From Aquila chrysaetos chrysaetos (Eukaryota > Chordata > Aves > Accipitriformes > Accipitridae), in NCBI RefSeq assembly GCF_900496995.4, contig NW_024470329.1, positions 1 through 64,000 of the forward strand: DNA of 64,000 bases. Direction: 5' to 3'. Numbering within the stretch: the stretch's first letter is position 1; every line of letters begins with the position of its first letter. A model generated the notes under the pieces. It was not told the origin of the DNA. It saw only the letters and a program-made list of their open reading frames with translations, and did not search any database. The translations under genes and the position numbers were made by a program. Positions 44,754 to 58,481 of this stretch are shown here, piece after piece.

Positions 44754-47700
44754 ATGGGCCACCGGGCAGTGGCCGCACCTTTGCTCAACCGGGTCCTGCG
44801 TGGGGCAGAGGTGAGACCCCAGGACCCCCCAGTGTCACCCCTGGGGTCCCCCCACACTCTGGGACTCCCCCGCTGCTACTGCTGGGACCCCCCCAGGACC
44901 CTCCCATTGCCTCATTGGGACCCTCACCCCACCAGGACCCCGCCCCCCCCAACTGCCACCTCCAGGACGTCCTCCCCAGGACCATGGTGTCCCATGGTGG
45001 TGTCCCTATTCTGGTCACCCACGGTGGTGACCCCAGTTGTGGTGGCCCCATGGTGGTGGCTCCATCATGGTGAACCCACGGTGGTGACCCCAGTCGTGGT
45101 CGCCCCATGGTGGTGGCTCCATCATGGTGAACCCATGGTGGTGACCCCAGTCGTGGTGGCCCCATGGTGGTGGCTCCATCATGGTGAACCCACGGTGGTG
45201 ACCCCAGTCGTGGTGGCCCCATGGTGGTGGCTCCATCATGGTGAACCCACGGTGGTGACCCCAGTCGTGGTCGCCCCATGGTGGTGGCTCCATCATGGTG
45301 AACCCACAGTGGTGACCCCAGTCGTGGTGGCCCCATGGTGGTGTCCATGTGGTGGTAGCCCCATAGTGTTGGCCCTGGTCATGGTAGCCCCATCATGGTG
45401 GCCCCGTGGTGGTGGCCCCATGGTGGTTGCCCCAATGCGGTGACCCTGGTGGTGGTGTCCCCATGGTGGCCCCCCCCCCCGACGGTGGCACCGTGGGGGG
45501 CCCTTGCAGGAGGAGCGCTCAGCCCAGGCGACGCTGGCTGCCTGGCGCGAGTACCGGCATGCCTGCGAGCTGCGCCTGCGCCTCGACCCCCCGGCACCTG
45601 GTGAGTGGGGATGGGGTAGGGAAACCGGGGGGGGGGGGCACTGGGGACACCCTGACCCCCCCTGCACCCCTCCCCAGGACCCGTCTGCAACCGCAGCTTT
45701 GACATGTACGCCTGCTGGGGGGACGCGGCCCCCAACAGCACCGTCACCATCCCCTGCCCCTGGTACCTGCCCTGGCACCACCGAGGTAATGGCCGGGGGG
45801 GGGGTGGCACATGCCCTGGGGGGGTCCTGTGGGTGCCCCTGGGTGCCACGGAGTGATGGGACGAGGTGCTCAGTGCAGGGTGGGGTGGTGGCTCGGCGCT
45901 GCGGACCTGACGGGCGGTGGGTGACGGACGAGACGGGGCGGCCCTGGCGGGACCATTCGCAGTGCGAGGACGTGGCGCCGGAGCAGATGCTGCAGGTGGG
46001 GGTCCGGGTGCTGTGCCGTGCCATGCTGCGGGCTGCGGTGACGGGGGGGGGGGGGGGGGGGTGTGCCGTGCTGGGAGATGCCGTGCTGGGATGTGTCATG
46101 CTGCCATGCTGGGATGTGCTGCGCCGTGCCGTGCGCCGTGCCGTGCACCATGCTGCTCTGCTGCGCATCGTGCCGCGCTGTGCTGTGCACCGTGCCGTCC
46201 GCCGTGCCGCTCTGCTGTGCCATGATGTGCCATCCCCTGCCCCGTGCCGTGCTGTGCCATACACCATGCCGTGCACCGTGCCACTCTGCTGTGCATCGTG
46301 CCGTGCTGTGCCATGCTGTGTCCCACGCCATGCTGTGCCACGCTGTGCCGTGCCATGCACCGTGCTGTGCCCCACGCTGTGCCGCGTGCCGTGCCCTGTG
46401 CCATGCCACACTGTGTTGTGCACCACGCCGTGCCCCGTGCAGTTCCCTGTGCCATGCTGCGCTGCGCTGTGCCCCGTGCTGTGCTGTGCCCCGTGTTGTG
46501 CCGTGCCCCTTGTCCCATGCTGTGGTGGGCCATGGGCCGGGGGCTGCGCTGCGCCAGGCTGACATGTGCCGTACCCCACGCAGCGCTGTGCCACGCACCG
46601 CCGGGCTGCGCTGCAGCGTGTGCTGTGCCGGCAGCTGCTGGGCTGCACCGGGTCGCGCTGTGCCGTGACACGCACTGGGCCGTGCCGTGCCATGCCATGC
46701 TGTGCTGTGGCATGCTGTGCCGTGCATTTTGCTGTGCACGTTGCACCATGCTGCACCGCGCCATGCCTCTTTGCACCGTGCCGTGCTGTGCTGCGTGGCA
46801 CCGTGCCATGCCGCGCCGTACGCTGCGAGGCATTTTGCTGTGTTGTACCATGCCGTGCTGTGATAACGCACTGTGCTGCACCGTGCCATGCCATGTTGCA
46901 CCATACCGTGTTGTGTTTCACCATGCCATGCTGCGACGGTCACCGTGCCACACCATGCCCTGTTCCACCTTCCTGGTGCCGTGCCACATCCCTGTCCCCC
47001 GTGACTGTTGTCCCTGTCCCTGCAGCGTCAGGCCTGGCTGCTGGAGCAGTTCCGTCTCCTCTACACCGTGGGCTACTCCCTCTCCCTCATCGCCCTCCTC
47101 CTGGCACTGCTGCTGCTTCTGCTCTTCAGGTACCTGCACCGGGGCACCCTTGGGTGCTAGGGGGGCACCCATGGGTGCTGCCACCCACCGCCCCTCGTCC
47201 CCGCAGGCGCCTGCGTTGCACCCGCAACTTCATCCACGCCAACCTCTTCCTCTCCTTTGTGCTGCGGGCGGGCGCCATCCTGACACGGGATGCGCTGCTC
47301 CAGCGCCGCCTGCGCCCCGGTCCCGGGCACCCCCTGCAGCTGCTGGGCCAGCAGGTGGGCACCCATGGCGGATGGGGGCACCCATGGCAGGGGGTATCCA
47401 CGGGTGGGGCACCTACGGAGGTGGCACCCATCGGGGAGTACCCATGGAGGGGAACACCCATGGTGGGGGTACCCAAGGGTGGGGGGCACCCATGGGTGGG
47501 GGATGGTGGGCTGCGCTGGGATGGGGGACCCAAGGGTGGGGGAGTGTTCCCATCATGATGCTGGTGCCACCACAATGCTGGTGCCACCACGATGCTGGTC
47601 TAACATGATGCTGGTGCCACCCTGGTGCTGGTGCCACCACAATGTTGGTGCCACCACGATGCTGGTGCCACCACCATGCTGGTCTAACATGATGCTGGTG

Positions 47701-50292
47701 CCACCCTGATGCTGGTCCCTCCCCGATGCTGGTGTCCCGGTGGCGGTGTGGGTGTCCCCGCGGCAGGCAGTGACAGGGTGCCGGCTGGCCCAGGCTCTCA
47801 CCCAGTACTGTGTGGGGGCTAACTACGGGTGGCTGCTGGCCGAGGGACTCTTCCTCCACAAGCTCCTGGTGCTGGCAGCCTTCTCCGGCGAGCGCTGCCT
47901 CCCTGCCTTCCTCCTCCTCGGCTGGGGTGAGCCCATCCCCATGTCCCCCCTGTGTCCCCACGTGCGTCCGCATCCCCTCCCCAACCTTGTCCCCATCCCT
48001 CCAGGAGCTCCCGTGCTCTTCGTGGTACCATGGGTGGTGGTGAGGTACCTCTATGAGAACGAGGGGTGAGGCTGCCGGACAACCCCCCCTCCCCATTTTG
48101 TCACACCCTGGGGACAGACACTCTGATGGCCCCAACAGGGGACGCAGGCATCTGGCTGAGTGCCCCCCCCCGAAATCCGGCAGGTGCTGGGAGAGGAATG
48201 AGAAGGCAGCAGTATGGTGGATCATCCGCTGTCCCATCCTGATGGCCGTGGCGGTGGGTGACACAACGCGGGGGTGGCCATCCTGGGGCAGTGTCCCCAC
48301 TGCAGGGTGTGTCAGTGCCAGTGTCCCCATCCCCAGGTGAACTTCGTGGTGTTTGTGCGCATCGTCCGCATCTTGGTGGCCAAAGTCCGGGCGCATCAGG
48401 TGTCCCGTGGGGACACCAGGGTCAGGTGGGTACATGGGGACCTTGGGGTGCATGTCGGGGGGGGGGACGACATGGGGACACTGGGGATGGACATGGGGAT
48501 GCCAGTGACACTGGGACACTGGGGTGTGTGTGGGGACACGCGTTGCACACCCCATCCTTGTCCCCATGCTGGCCGTGCAACGTCTTTGTGCCCATCCCAG
48601 CTCTGTGCACGTCCCCACGTGTGCCCCATCCCTGCAATGTCCCCAAGCACGTCCCTGAGTGTGTCCCCACCCCTGTCGTGTCCCCACGTGTGTCCCCATG
48701 CCTGTCGTGTCCCCACGTGTGTCCCCATGCCTGTCATGTCCCCAACCGTGTCCCCATTCCTGTGACATCCCCAATTGTCTCCCCATTCCTGTGACATCCC
48801 CAGGTGTGTCCCTATGCATGTCCCCATCCCTGTAATGCCACCAAATGTGTCCCTGAGGGTGTCCCCATCACTTCCCGAGGGGGTCCCCGGGGGGTGTCCC
48901 TGTCCCCAGGGGTGTCCCCAAGGGGGTCCCCATTCCTCCCTGGGGGGTGTCCCTGTCCCCAGGGTTGTTCCCAAGGGGGTCCCCATCCCTCCCCGGGGGG
49001 TGTCCCTGTCCCTAGGGCTGTCCCCAAGGGGGTCTCCATCCCTCCCTGAGGGGGTCCCTGGGGGGGTTCCCTGTCCCCAGGGGTGTCCCCAAGGGGGTCC
49101 CCATCCCTCCCTGGGGGGTGTCCCTGTCCCCAGGGGTGTCCCCAAGGGGGTCCCCATCCCTCCCTGGGGGGTGTCCCTGTCCCCAGGGGTGTCCCCAAGG
49201 GGGTCCCCATCCCTCCCCGGGGGGTGTCCCTGTCCCTAGGGCTGTCCCCAAGGGGGTCTCCATCCCTCCCTGAGGGGGTCCCTGGGGGGGGGTCCCCTGT
49301 CCCCAGGGGTGTCCCCAAGTGTGTCTGAGGCTGTGCCCGAGCATGTGTGTCCCGTCCCCCCCCCCCAGGCTGGCCAGGTCGACACTGACGCTGATCCCGC
49401 TGCTGGGGGTGCATGAGGTGGCCTTCGCCCTGGTGGGAGAGGGGCAGGGGGGTGGCACTCTGCGCCTGGTGCGGCTTTGCCTGCAGCTACTGCTCTCCTC
49501 CTCCCAGGTGCGGGGGGGGGGGGGGGGCTACGGGGGGGGGGGCAGGGGCATGGGGGAGTGTGCAATGGGGGCTACAATGGGGAGGTGCAATGGAGGAGGC
49601 TTGGGGGGGCAATGGAAGGGGCAATGGGATAGAGGCTGCAATGGGCTGGTGCAATGGGGGGGGTCATGGCGGGGGTGCAATGGGGGTGTGCAATTGGGGG
49701 GCTGCAGTGTGGTTGGGGGGGTGCAATGAGGGGGCTAAAATAGGAGGCTGTAATGGGTGAGTGCAATGGGGGGGGGGGGCTGTAATGGGTGGGCTCCGTG
49801 GGAGGGCTGCAATGGGCAGGGGGGCTGCAGGAGGTGGGGGGTGCAATGGGGTGCAGGGGATGGGTGCTGGGGGGGGGGTGCTCAGGTGCAGGGGGTGCAC
49901 ATACCTGTGCGTGTGACCGCGTGCACCCACCTGTTTGGGTGCACCCCCACTGCGGGGTCCGTGTCCCCCCCCCACCTCGTCCCCAGGGCCTCATTGTCAG
50001 CGTCCTCTACTGCTTCGTCAACAAGGAGGTGCGTCAGGGCACGTCGTGACACGGGGCGGGGGGGGAAGGGGGCATGTCGTGACGTGGCGTGACACGTCGC
50101 GACATGTCCCGGTGCCCGCAGGTGCAGGCGGAGGTGCGACGCGGGTGGCAGCGGTGCCGCTTGGGTGCCCCATGCCCCCCCGGCCCCCCTCGAGCCCCCC
50201 CCCGTGGCACCCGCCGCTACGTGGCAGTGGGGGGGCAGCACCCAGCACCCCCCCATCCCGGGGGGCACCCGATTGCTGAGAGCTGCTGCTGA
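44754..50292 (+). CDS. GIPR: Gastric inhibitory polypeptide receptor (class B GPCR)
   Basis: Thirteen exons: 44754-44810, 45510-45600, 45678-45785, 45874-45995, 47026-47129, 47207-47354, 47767-47926, 48005-48065, 48184-48253, 48337-48425, 49369-49507, 49987-50028 and 50122-50292, giving 453 residues (human 466). The ectodomain keeps the six class B cysteines (HAC, PVC, YAC, IPC, RRC, SQC) with [11 protein letters not shown] and [10 protein letters not shown]. Seven membrane segments follow; typical pieces are [65 protein letters not shown] and [14 protein letters not shown]. It couples incretin binding to Gs/cAMP at the cell surface. Similarity to human GIPR in the ectodomain, and the OPA3 and QPCTL neighbours, favour GIPR over GLP1R or GCGR. 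The first exon fits in phase but encodes no convincing signal peptide, so the true 5' end is uncertain. Confidence 0.94.
45005..45335. repeat. Minisatellite in GIPR intron 1, 57 bp unit
   Basis: Five regular units of GGTGAACCCACGGTGGTGAC, CCCAGTCGTGGTGGCCCC and ATGGTGGTGGCTCCATCAT, with decayed GGTGGTGGCCCC copies to about 45470. Confidence 0.94.
46010..46965. repeat. Pentamer-like (TGCYR)n array in GIPR intron 4
   Basis: Nearly 1 kb of interspersed GTGCC, GTGCT, ATGCT and ATGCC pentamers with rare interruptions. The five-base step runs through all three reading frames, producing long cysteine-rich mock proteins on both strands. Confidence 0.9.
47395..47730. repeat. Two short arrays in GIPR intron 6
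   Basis: ACCCATGGNGGGGG-type units at 47360-47530, then a 15-18 bp ATGCTGGTGCCACCA unit at 47555-47730 in which TCTAACATG variants recur about every 110 bp. Confidence 0.85.
48600..49335. repeat. Minisatellite in GIPR intron 10, about 53 bp unit
   Basis: Units join GGGGTGTCCCCAAGGGGGTC, CCCATCCCTCCCTGGGGGG and TGTCCCTGTCCCCA; the clean part is 48885-49325, with degenerate CCTGTCATGTCCCCA copies before it. Confidence 0.92.
49515..49870. repeat. Degenerate GCAATGGGGG repeat in GIPR intron 11
   Basis: Irregular 10-30 bp units of GTGCAATGGGG and GGGCTGCAATGGG. Confidence 0.8.
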
Positions 50293-50939
50293 GGTGGGGG
50301 TGGCACCTTTGGGTGCTGGTGGGGGGGGGGGGTCCCAGGACCTTGGGATGCTGAGGGGGTGTCCCAAAAGCCTTTGGGTGCTGGGAGGGAATCAGGGGAG
50401 GCTTGGGGGGGGGGTCCCCCGACACGTTGGGGTGATGAGGGGGGGTCCCCAATGCCTTGGGTGCTGAGGGGAGCGGGTCAGGGGGGTCTTGGGGGGTTCC
50501 TTGACACCTTGGGTTGCTGGGGGGGGGGGTGTATCGTAGGGGTGTCCGAGCTGTGGGGACCCAGGCGTCCCCAGCTTTGTACCCTAAAGAAAAACGTGAC
50601 ACCCACCAGTGGCTCCTGTGAAATCTCTTTGGGGGGTGTCACTGGGGGGCACTGGTGGCTGCGGTGGGTGGCACTGGGTGCTACTGGGCTGTCACAGGTG
50701 ACCGGGGCTGGGTGTCACTGGGGAGGGTCATTGATGGTGTCACTGCTAACTGGCGTGGGGGGGGGGTCATTGCCGGTGTCAGTGGGTGACCAGGGGTGTG
50801 TGGGAGTCACTGGGGGGCGGGGGGGGGAGTACTGGTGTGTCACTGGGTGATGGGATGGTGTCACTGGGAGACCGGGGTGGGCGGTGACTGGGGGCGGGGA
50901 GGGGAGACCCCCGTCGCCCCCAGACCCCCCCCTCCACGC
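50293..50939. other. GIPR 3' flank, no other gene
   Basis: CCTTGGGTGCTGAGGGG-type loose repeats at 50320-50540, then CACTGGGTGACCGGGG repeats at 50640-50890. No AATAAA; an A-rich CTAAAGAAAAACG at 50584-50596 is the nearest candidate for transcript end. SNRPD2, which follows GIPR in human, is not visible. Confidence 0.5.
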
Positions 50940-51187
50940 GTGGACTACCCCTCCCGGCACACCCGTTGCTCAAGCGCGGGGTTACCGGGCAGCACGGCGG
51001 CGGACTACAACTCCCAGCATCCCCAGCGGCGCATGCGCGGAGGCTTCGCGCTGCTCGCCGCCGGCGGACTACGCCTCCCAGCGTCCCCCTCGCGGCGCAT
51101 GCGCGGAGAGCGGCGGGTGAGCGCATGCGCGGGGCACCCCGGAAGCGGCGCGGAGAAGGCGGAGCGGCCGCGCCCGGCACCTGCCCG
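50940..51187 (+). promoter_or_regulatory. FBXO46 CpG promoter with ZNF143- and NRF1-type motifs
   Basis: Three ACTAC(A/C)NCTCCC(A/G)GC motifs (50944-50960, 51004-51020, 51068-51084) resemble the ZNF143 site. Three perfect GCGCATGCGC palindromes (51029-51038, 51095-51104, 51121-51130) are NRF1 sites. A good donor CCCG/GTGAGC at 51187/51188 probably ends the untranslated first exon of FBXO46, since the coding exon begins with an acceptor at about 52691. The gene assignment is inferred from the order. Confidence 0.65.
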
Positions 51188-52359
51188 GTGAGCGGGGGAG
51201 GGGCGGCGGCACCGGGCGGGGCCCGGGCCACGGACGGGGGGGGGGGGGGCGGGCGTGGGCGTGGGCGGGCGGTGCCCCGGGGCGTGGCGGCGCCCTGCGG
51301 GCCGGTGGCGGAGTCTCGGGCCCGTGCTCGGTAACGACCGCCGGGCCGGGGCCCGGTGAGGGGGTGTCACACCGGGGGACCGGCGTCTCCCACTCGTGAC
51401 ACAGCCGGGGAGAGGGGGGGCGGGCACGGGGCCGTGCCCGCGGCACACCGGGGGTCAGGCGCGTCCCACCCGTGACACACCGTGGTGGGGACACACACCC
51501 CCCCAGACCCCCTCGGTCCGCGCCCGTGCGACACCGGGGCCGCGCGTGCCCCTGGCTTTTGCCCTCGGGGGCGGGGCTGCCCTCGCCTGGCGCGAGACCG
51601 AGGGCGCGCCCCTGTGTCGCGCGCGGGGACACGCGTGTCCCAGCGTCGCGCGAGGTGTGTGTGTGTGGGGGGGGGGGGCGGGCGTGTCCCCGTGTCACAC
51701 CTGGGGCGGGGACAGGCCCGGCCTCACGTCACCCACGAGGGTCATCGGCTCCCCTCCCCCCGCAGATGTGTGGGGGGCGCACGGGACACACCCCCTCCCC
51801 CCGGGCCCACGCGGGACCGTGTCCGCGCCCCTCCCGTCCCCGCGGCCCAAGGGAGGGCGGGGACATCCGACCACGCCCCCCTCTCCTCGCCGGCCACGCC
51901 CCTCCGCCGGCCACGCCCCCCGGCGCTCCGCGCTGCCGCCGTCCATATATGGGCATGGCCCGAACGCGGCTCCCTGATTGGCCGCCACCTCGCGCGCAGG
52001 GCCTGTCAACAAACGGCTGCAGCCGCAGGTCGTTAAAAGGGTGGGGGCGGACGGGCCCCACCTCCTAGGGTGCCACGGCCGCTTTAAGGGCCGGGCCCGC
52101 CCCCCTGCGGACCGCGCCGGGACGGAGCCGGTGAGGGGGCGTGGCCTTCTGGGACGGGTGCGCGAGTGGGCGGGACCTGTGAGTATGCAAACAGGGCGGG
52201 ACGGGGGGGGTGAGTGGCGAGGGGGAGGAGCCGGGGGCGGGGCACAGCCCGGGCACCGCCCCCAGGGCCCACCCCAGTGACCCCAGTACGACCTAGTAAC
52301 AGTACTGGGAACGGGAACGGCCCAGGAATGGCTCCGTTAACCCCCCCCCAGCTCTGTGC
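51188..52359. other. FBXO46 5' intron with second promoter-like patch
   Basis: CpG-rich, with GTGTGTGTGTG at about 51656-51666. At 51943-51952 there is a perfect CArG box CCATATATGG, identical to the one before FOSB, and ATTGG at 51977-51981. These could form an alternative SRF-responsive promoter, or a promoter for a small gene not recognised. No open frame with family similarity was found. Confidence 0.45.
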
Positions 52360-52645
52360 TTGTCCTGCCAGCCCCATAGTGTCCCCAAAAGCCCCATACT
52401 GGCCCCATACCGGCCCCACCAGTCCCATACTGGCCCCATACTGGCCCCACCAGTCCCATACTGGGCCTGCCAGCCCCCTGCTGTCCCCACCATCTCCAGC
52501 AGCCCCATACTGGCTCCACCAGCCCCACATTATCCCCACCAGCCCTATACTGGCCCCACCAGCCCCATACTGGCCCCACCAGCCCCATACTGGCCCCACC
52601 AGCCCCATACTGGGCCTGCCAGCCCCATGCTGTCCTCACCATCCC
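52360..52645. repeat. Minisatellite in FBXO46 5' intron, about 20 bp unit
   Basis: About 14 copies of CCAGCCCCATACTGGCCCCA and variants. Confidence 0.93.
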
Positions 52646-52752
52646 CACCCCATCCCCGCCAGCCCCATTAACACCCCTTTCTCTCGTGGCAGGCTTGGGC
52701 ACGGGCGCTGGCAGCCCACGACGTCGGCAACGTCGGCATCGTCGGCAGTGCC

Positions 52753-52764
52753 ATGCTGCCCTGA
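52753..52764 (+). promoter_or_regulatory. Minimal upstream ORF overlapping the FBXO46 start
   Basis: ATGCTGCCCTGA encodes M-L-P-stop. Its stop codon shares one base with the FBXO46 ATG (TGATG). Ribosomes starting here would end exactly at the main start, a layout suited to reinitiation. Confidence 0.6.
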
Positions 52765-54611
52765 TGGAGCCCAACGCCTTCCCCCAGCTGCAGCTCTGGT
52801 GCCCGCGGCCCTTCGGCACTTACTCCCAGAACAAACCATGCCCCGGCCCCGGCTCCACCAAGAAACCCTTCTCCTGCCGTCCCACCGAGGAGCCTGCTGG
52901 AGCCCAGGCCCCCTCCGAAAACACGCCACCGGCTCCTGCCGATGCTCCCCTGGCTCCTCCAGCATCGGCAGAGGAAGGACGGGTGCTGCTGGACACGTGG
53001 TATGTCATCAAACCGGGCAACACCAAGGAGAAGGTGGCTTTCTTTGTGGCACACCAGTGCGGTGGTGGCAGCGGCGGCGGTGGCAGCGGTGGCCGCGCCA
53101 GCACCATGAAGGTAAAAGGCAACTGGGGCAGCGATAGCTCCAAAGCCAAGCGGCGCCGGCGCTGCCATGACCCCACTAAGAGCAAGCCAAGCCCAGCATG
53201 GGCTACTGGCAGCAAGGACGCAGCTTGCCCGTGTCCCAGCGAACCTTCCGCCGCTGCCAGTGAAGCCCCCGACTTGCTGTCGGTGGCGGAGATGGTGGCG
53301 TTGGTGGAGCAGAGGACGGCGCTGGCGTTGCAGAGTTTCCCCCGGCCCTGCGGCGCTCCTGCCACCCCAGTTGTCTTCATGGAGGCAGCCAGCGGTGAAA
53401 CCAAAGCGCCGAGTGGCTCCGATTGCAGCCGGGTGGCAGAAGCTGTTGCCCACTTTGAGTCACGGCAGCGGGAGCACGGTGGCACCCGACCCAACGGGTT
53501 GTGCCGCCCGGGTGCTGAATGTGCCGGAGCAGCGGCAGCATCATCGACACCGGGTCCCGGTGAGGTGCGCATCGCCTTCCGCATCTCCAGCGGCCGTGAG
53601 CCCCGTGCTGGAGCTGCCACAGCCGAGTCGGGTGCTGTCGGGCGTCCCAATTGCGTTTTTATGAGCTGCGGGACGGCGAGCGGTGGTGGTAATGCCAGTG
53701 GTCGCGCCAAGGACAAGATCACCTGTGACCTTTACCAGCTGATCAGCCCGTCCCGCGATGTGCTGCCCAACAATGTGGAGTTCCTCCTGGCCGCTGCTAG
53801 TCCCAAGGGGGACGGGGACGGCCCTGACATGGACATAGGGTGCAGCGAGGGGTCGGCGACCACTGTCAAGCCGGAGATGGGTGAAGGAACTGGTGAGGGC
53901 GCGTCGGCGTCGGCGCGGGATTGCGCCTCCGGCTTCCACGTGGACGTGGTGGTGACGGGGGTGGTGGACCAATGCGTCTTCTTTGGCAAGGACAGCGCCA
54001 AGAAGATGAAGGAGGAGACAGTGCGGCTGCCGGCGCCGGTGCAGGAGGACCCACCGCCGGGGCAGCTCTTCCTCCTGCCCGTCCCTGAGGAGACACCGGC
54101 GGTGGAGGACACGGAGGCCAGCGAGGAGCCGTCAGCTGTCCCCGACCCCTCGCTTTGCCGGTTGTACCGTCACGTCTCCCACGACTTTTTGGAGATCCGC
54201 TTCAAGATCCAGCGGCTGCTGGAGCCCCGGCAGTACATGCTTCTGCTGCCAGAGCACGTCATGGTGAAGATCTTCAGCTACCTGCCCACCCAAGCGCTGG
54301 CCGCCCTCAAGTGCTCCTGTCACTACTTCAAGTCCATCATCGAGACCTTCGGGGTGCAGGCCACCGATTCCCGCTGGAACCGCGACCCCCTCTACCGCGA
54401 CGACCCCTGCAAGCAGTGCAAGAAGCATTATGAGAAGGGGGACGTGTCCCTGTGCCGATGGCATCCCAAGCCCTACCACCACGACCTGCCTTACGGCCGA
54501 TCCTACTGGATGTGCTGCCGGAGACCCGATAAGGAAGCACCCGGTTGCAGGGTGGGCTTGCACGATAACAACTGGGTACACCCAGCCACCCGGCGCGATG
54601 ATGGCAGGTGA
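52764..54611 (+). CDS. FBXO46: F-box only protein 46
   Basis: A single coding exon of 615 residues (human 603). The start was set at MEPNAFPQLQLWCPRPFGTY, matching the mammalian N-terminus; the frame is open further up but only from a GTG. Conserved blocks are VLLDTWYVIKPGNTKEKVAF near residue 75, DLLSVAEMVALVEQR, CSRVAEAVAHFE, GEVRIAFRIS, KDKITCDLYQLISPSRD, FHVDVVVTGVVD and the C-terminal F-box (LLLPEHVMVKIFSYLPTQAL, about residue 495) followed by DPCKQCKKHYEKGDVSLC and LCRWHPKPYHHDLPYGRSYW. F-box proteins bring substrates to SCF ubiquitin ligases. The coding sequence is clean, without repeats or frameshifts. In human the gene is on the opposite strand and lies beyond QPCTL. The 3' end has A-rich runs at 54711-54770 but no AATAAA. 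Confidence 0.97.
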   Translation: MEPNAFPQLQLWCPRPFGTYSQNKPCPGPGSTKKPFSCRPTEEPAGAQAPSENTPPAPADAPLAPPASAEEGRVLLDTWYVIKPGNTKEKVAFFVAHQCGGGSGGGGSGGRASTMKVKGNWGSDSSKAKRRRRCHDPTKSKPSPAWATGSKDAACPCPSEPSAAASEAPDLLSVAEMVALVEQRTALALQSFPRPCGAPATPVVFMEAASGETKAPSGSDCSRVAEAVAHFESRQREHGGTRPNGLCRPGAECAGAAAASSTPGPGEVRIAFRISSGREPRAGAATAESGAVGRPNCVFMSCGTASGGGNASGRAKDKITCDLYQLISPSRDVLPNNVEFLLAAASPKGDGDGPDMDIGCSEGSATTVKPEMGEGTGEGASASARDCASGFHVDVVVTGVVDQCVFFGKDSAKKMKEETVRLPAPVQEDPPPGQLFLLPVPEETPAVEDTEASEEPSAVPDPSLCRLYRHVSHDFLEIRFKIQRLLEPRQYMLLLPEHVMVKIFSYLPTQALAALKCSCHYFKSIIETFGVQATDSRWNRDPLYRDDPCKQCKKHYEKGDVSLCRWHPKPYHHDLPYGRSYWMCCRRPDKEAPGCRVGLHDNNWVHPATRRDDGR

Positions 54612-55289
54612 AGGGACAAGCGCCGGCAGGGACGGTGGTGGCGGATGTGGGGACATAGAGGGGGGTGTTTGGCCGTGGCGGTTGCTGGAAAGGGTGAAGG
54701 AGAAGGTGGAAAAAAAAAAAAAAAAGAAATCATCAAACCCCAAGACTTGAAGGAAAAAAAGAAAAAAAAAAGGCACCAAGCGGAGGGGGGTGGAGAGAGA
54801 GGGGGTGGTAGCAGCAGGGGCAGGGGGTGGCCCCACGGAGGGTGATGGCCCCACGGAGGGTGATGTTTTTGGGGAAGGTCATGACCACGTGGAGGGTGCT
54901 GGCCCCACGGCGATGACGCCAGCTGGGCTGATGTCCCTGTGGAGGGTGAAAGCCCCGTGGAGGTCACCCTGTGGCCGTGACCCCAGCTGGGCTGATGGCC
55001 CCGAGGAGGGTGGTGGCCCTGTGGAGGGTGATGGCCCCGTGGAAGATGACATCAGCGCCATGGAGGGTGACGTCCCCATCCCGGGTGACCTGCCGGTACG
55101 GGGCGACATCCACATTCGCGGTGACGTCCCCATCCAGGGTCACGCCTCTGGGCCGGTGTCCTGGTCCGAGGGTGAACATCCCCGCCTGGAGCGATGCCCC
55201 CACGCCAGGTGACATCTGTCGTGACATCACACGTTGAGAGTGACGTCTCAGCGGCGGTCCCGCCCCTCGCGGCGGTCCGGCCAGCCGCG
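54612..55289. other. FBXO46 3' flank and QPCTL upstream spacer
   Basis: A-rich tracts at 54711-54725 and 54756-54771, then a 25-30 bp degenerate repeat (GTGGAGGGTGATGGCCCC) at 54835-55150. No gene. Confidence 0.6.
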
Positions 55290-55494
55290 CCCGCGCATGC
55301 GCCGTGTGCCCAGGGCCACCGCGCATGCGCCCCTCGCTCTCACCCCAGAGCCCGCCGTTCGGGGAGAGGGCTGGGCCTAGCGCGCGAGCCCTGCCCCGCG
55401 CCCTATCAGCGGCGTCCCCGTCGCCTGGCTACCCTCCACGGCCCCGCCCCCATGGAGGCCACGCCCCTTACGGAGGAGGCCACGCCCCCGCGCC
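55290..55494 (+). promoter_or_regulatory. QPCTL promoter with two NRF1 sites
   Basis: GCGCATGCGC palindromes at 55293-55302 and 55321-55330 lie in CpG-rich DNA just before the QPCTL start, with GC boxes at about 55440-55490. An ATG at 55452 in another frame would form an overlapping upstream ORF if transcription starts before it. Confidence 0.65.

Positions 55495-58481
<2,987 letters not shown>

Noticed and set aside
45293-46943. Minus-strand open frames rich in HGTARHG, and cysteine-rich plus-strand frames
   Set aside because: They are translations of a pentamer-type array inside a GIPR intron; all frames give similar mock proteins.
52686-52763. N-terminal extension of FBXO46
   Set aside because: The open frame extends upstream only from a GTG. 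An acceptor lies at about 52691, and the conserved protein begins near the ATG at 52764.
55452-55494. ATG at 55452 as the QPCTL start
   Set aside because: It is in a different frame from the conserved membrane anchor; at most it is an overlapping upstream ORF.
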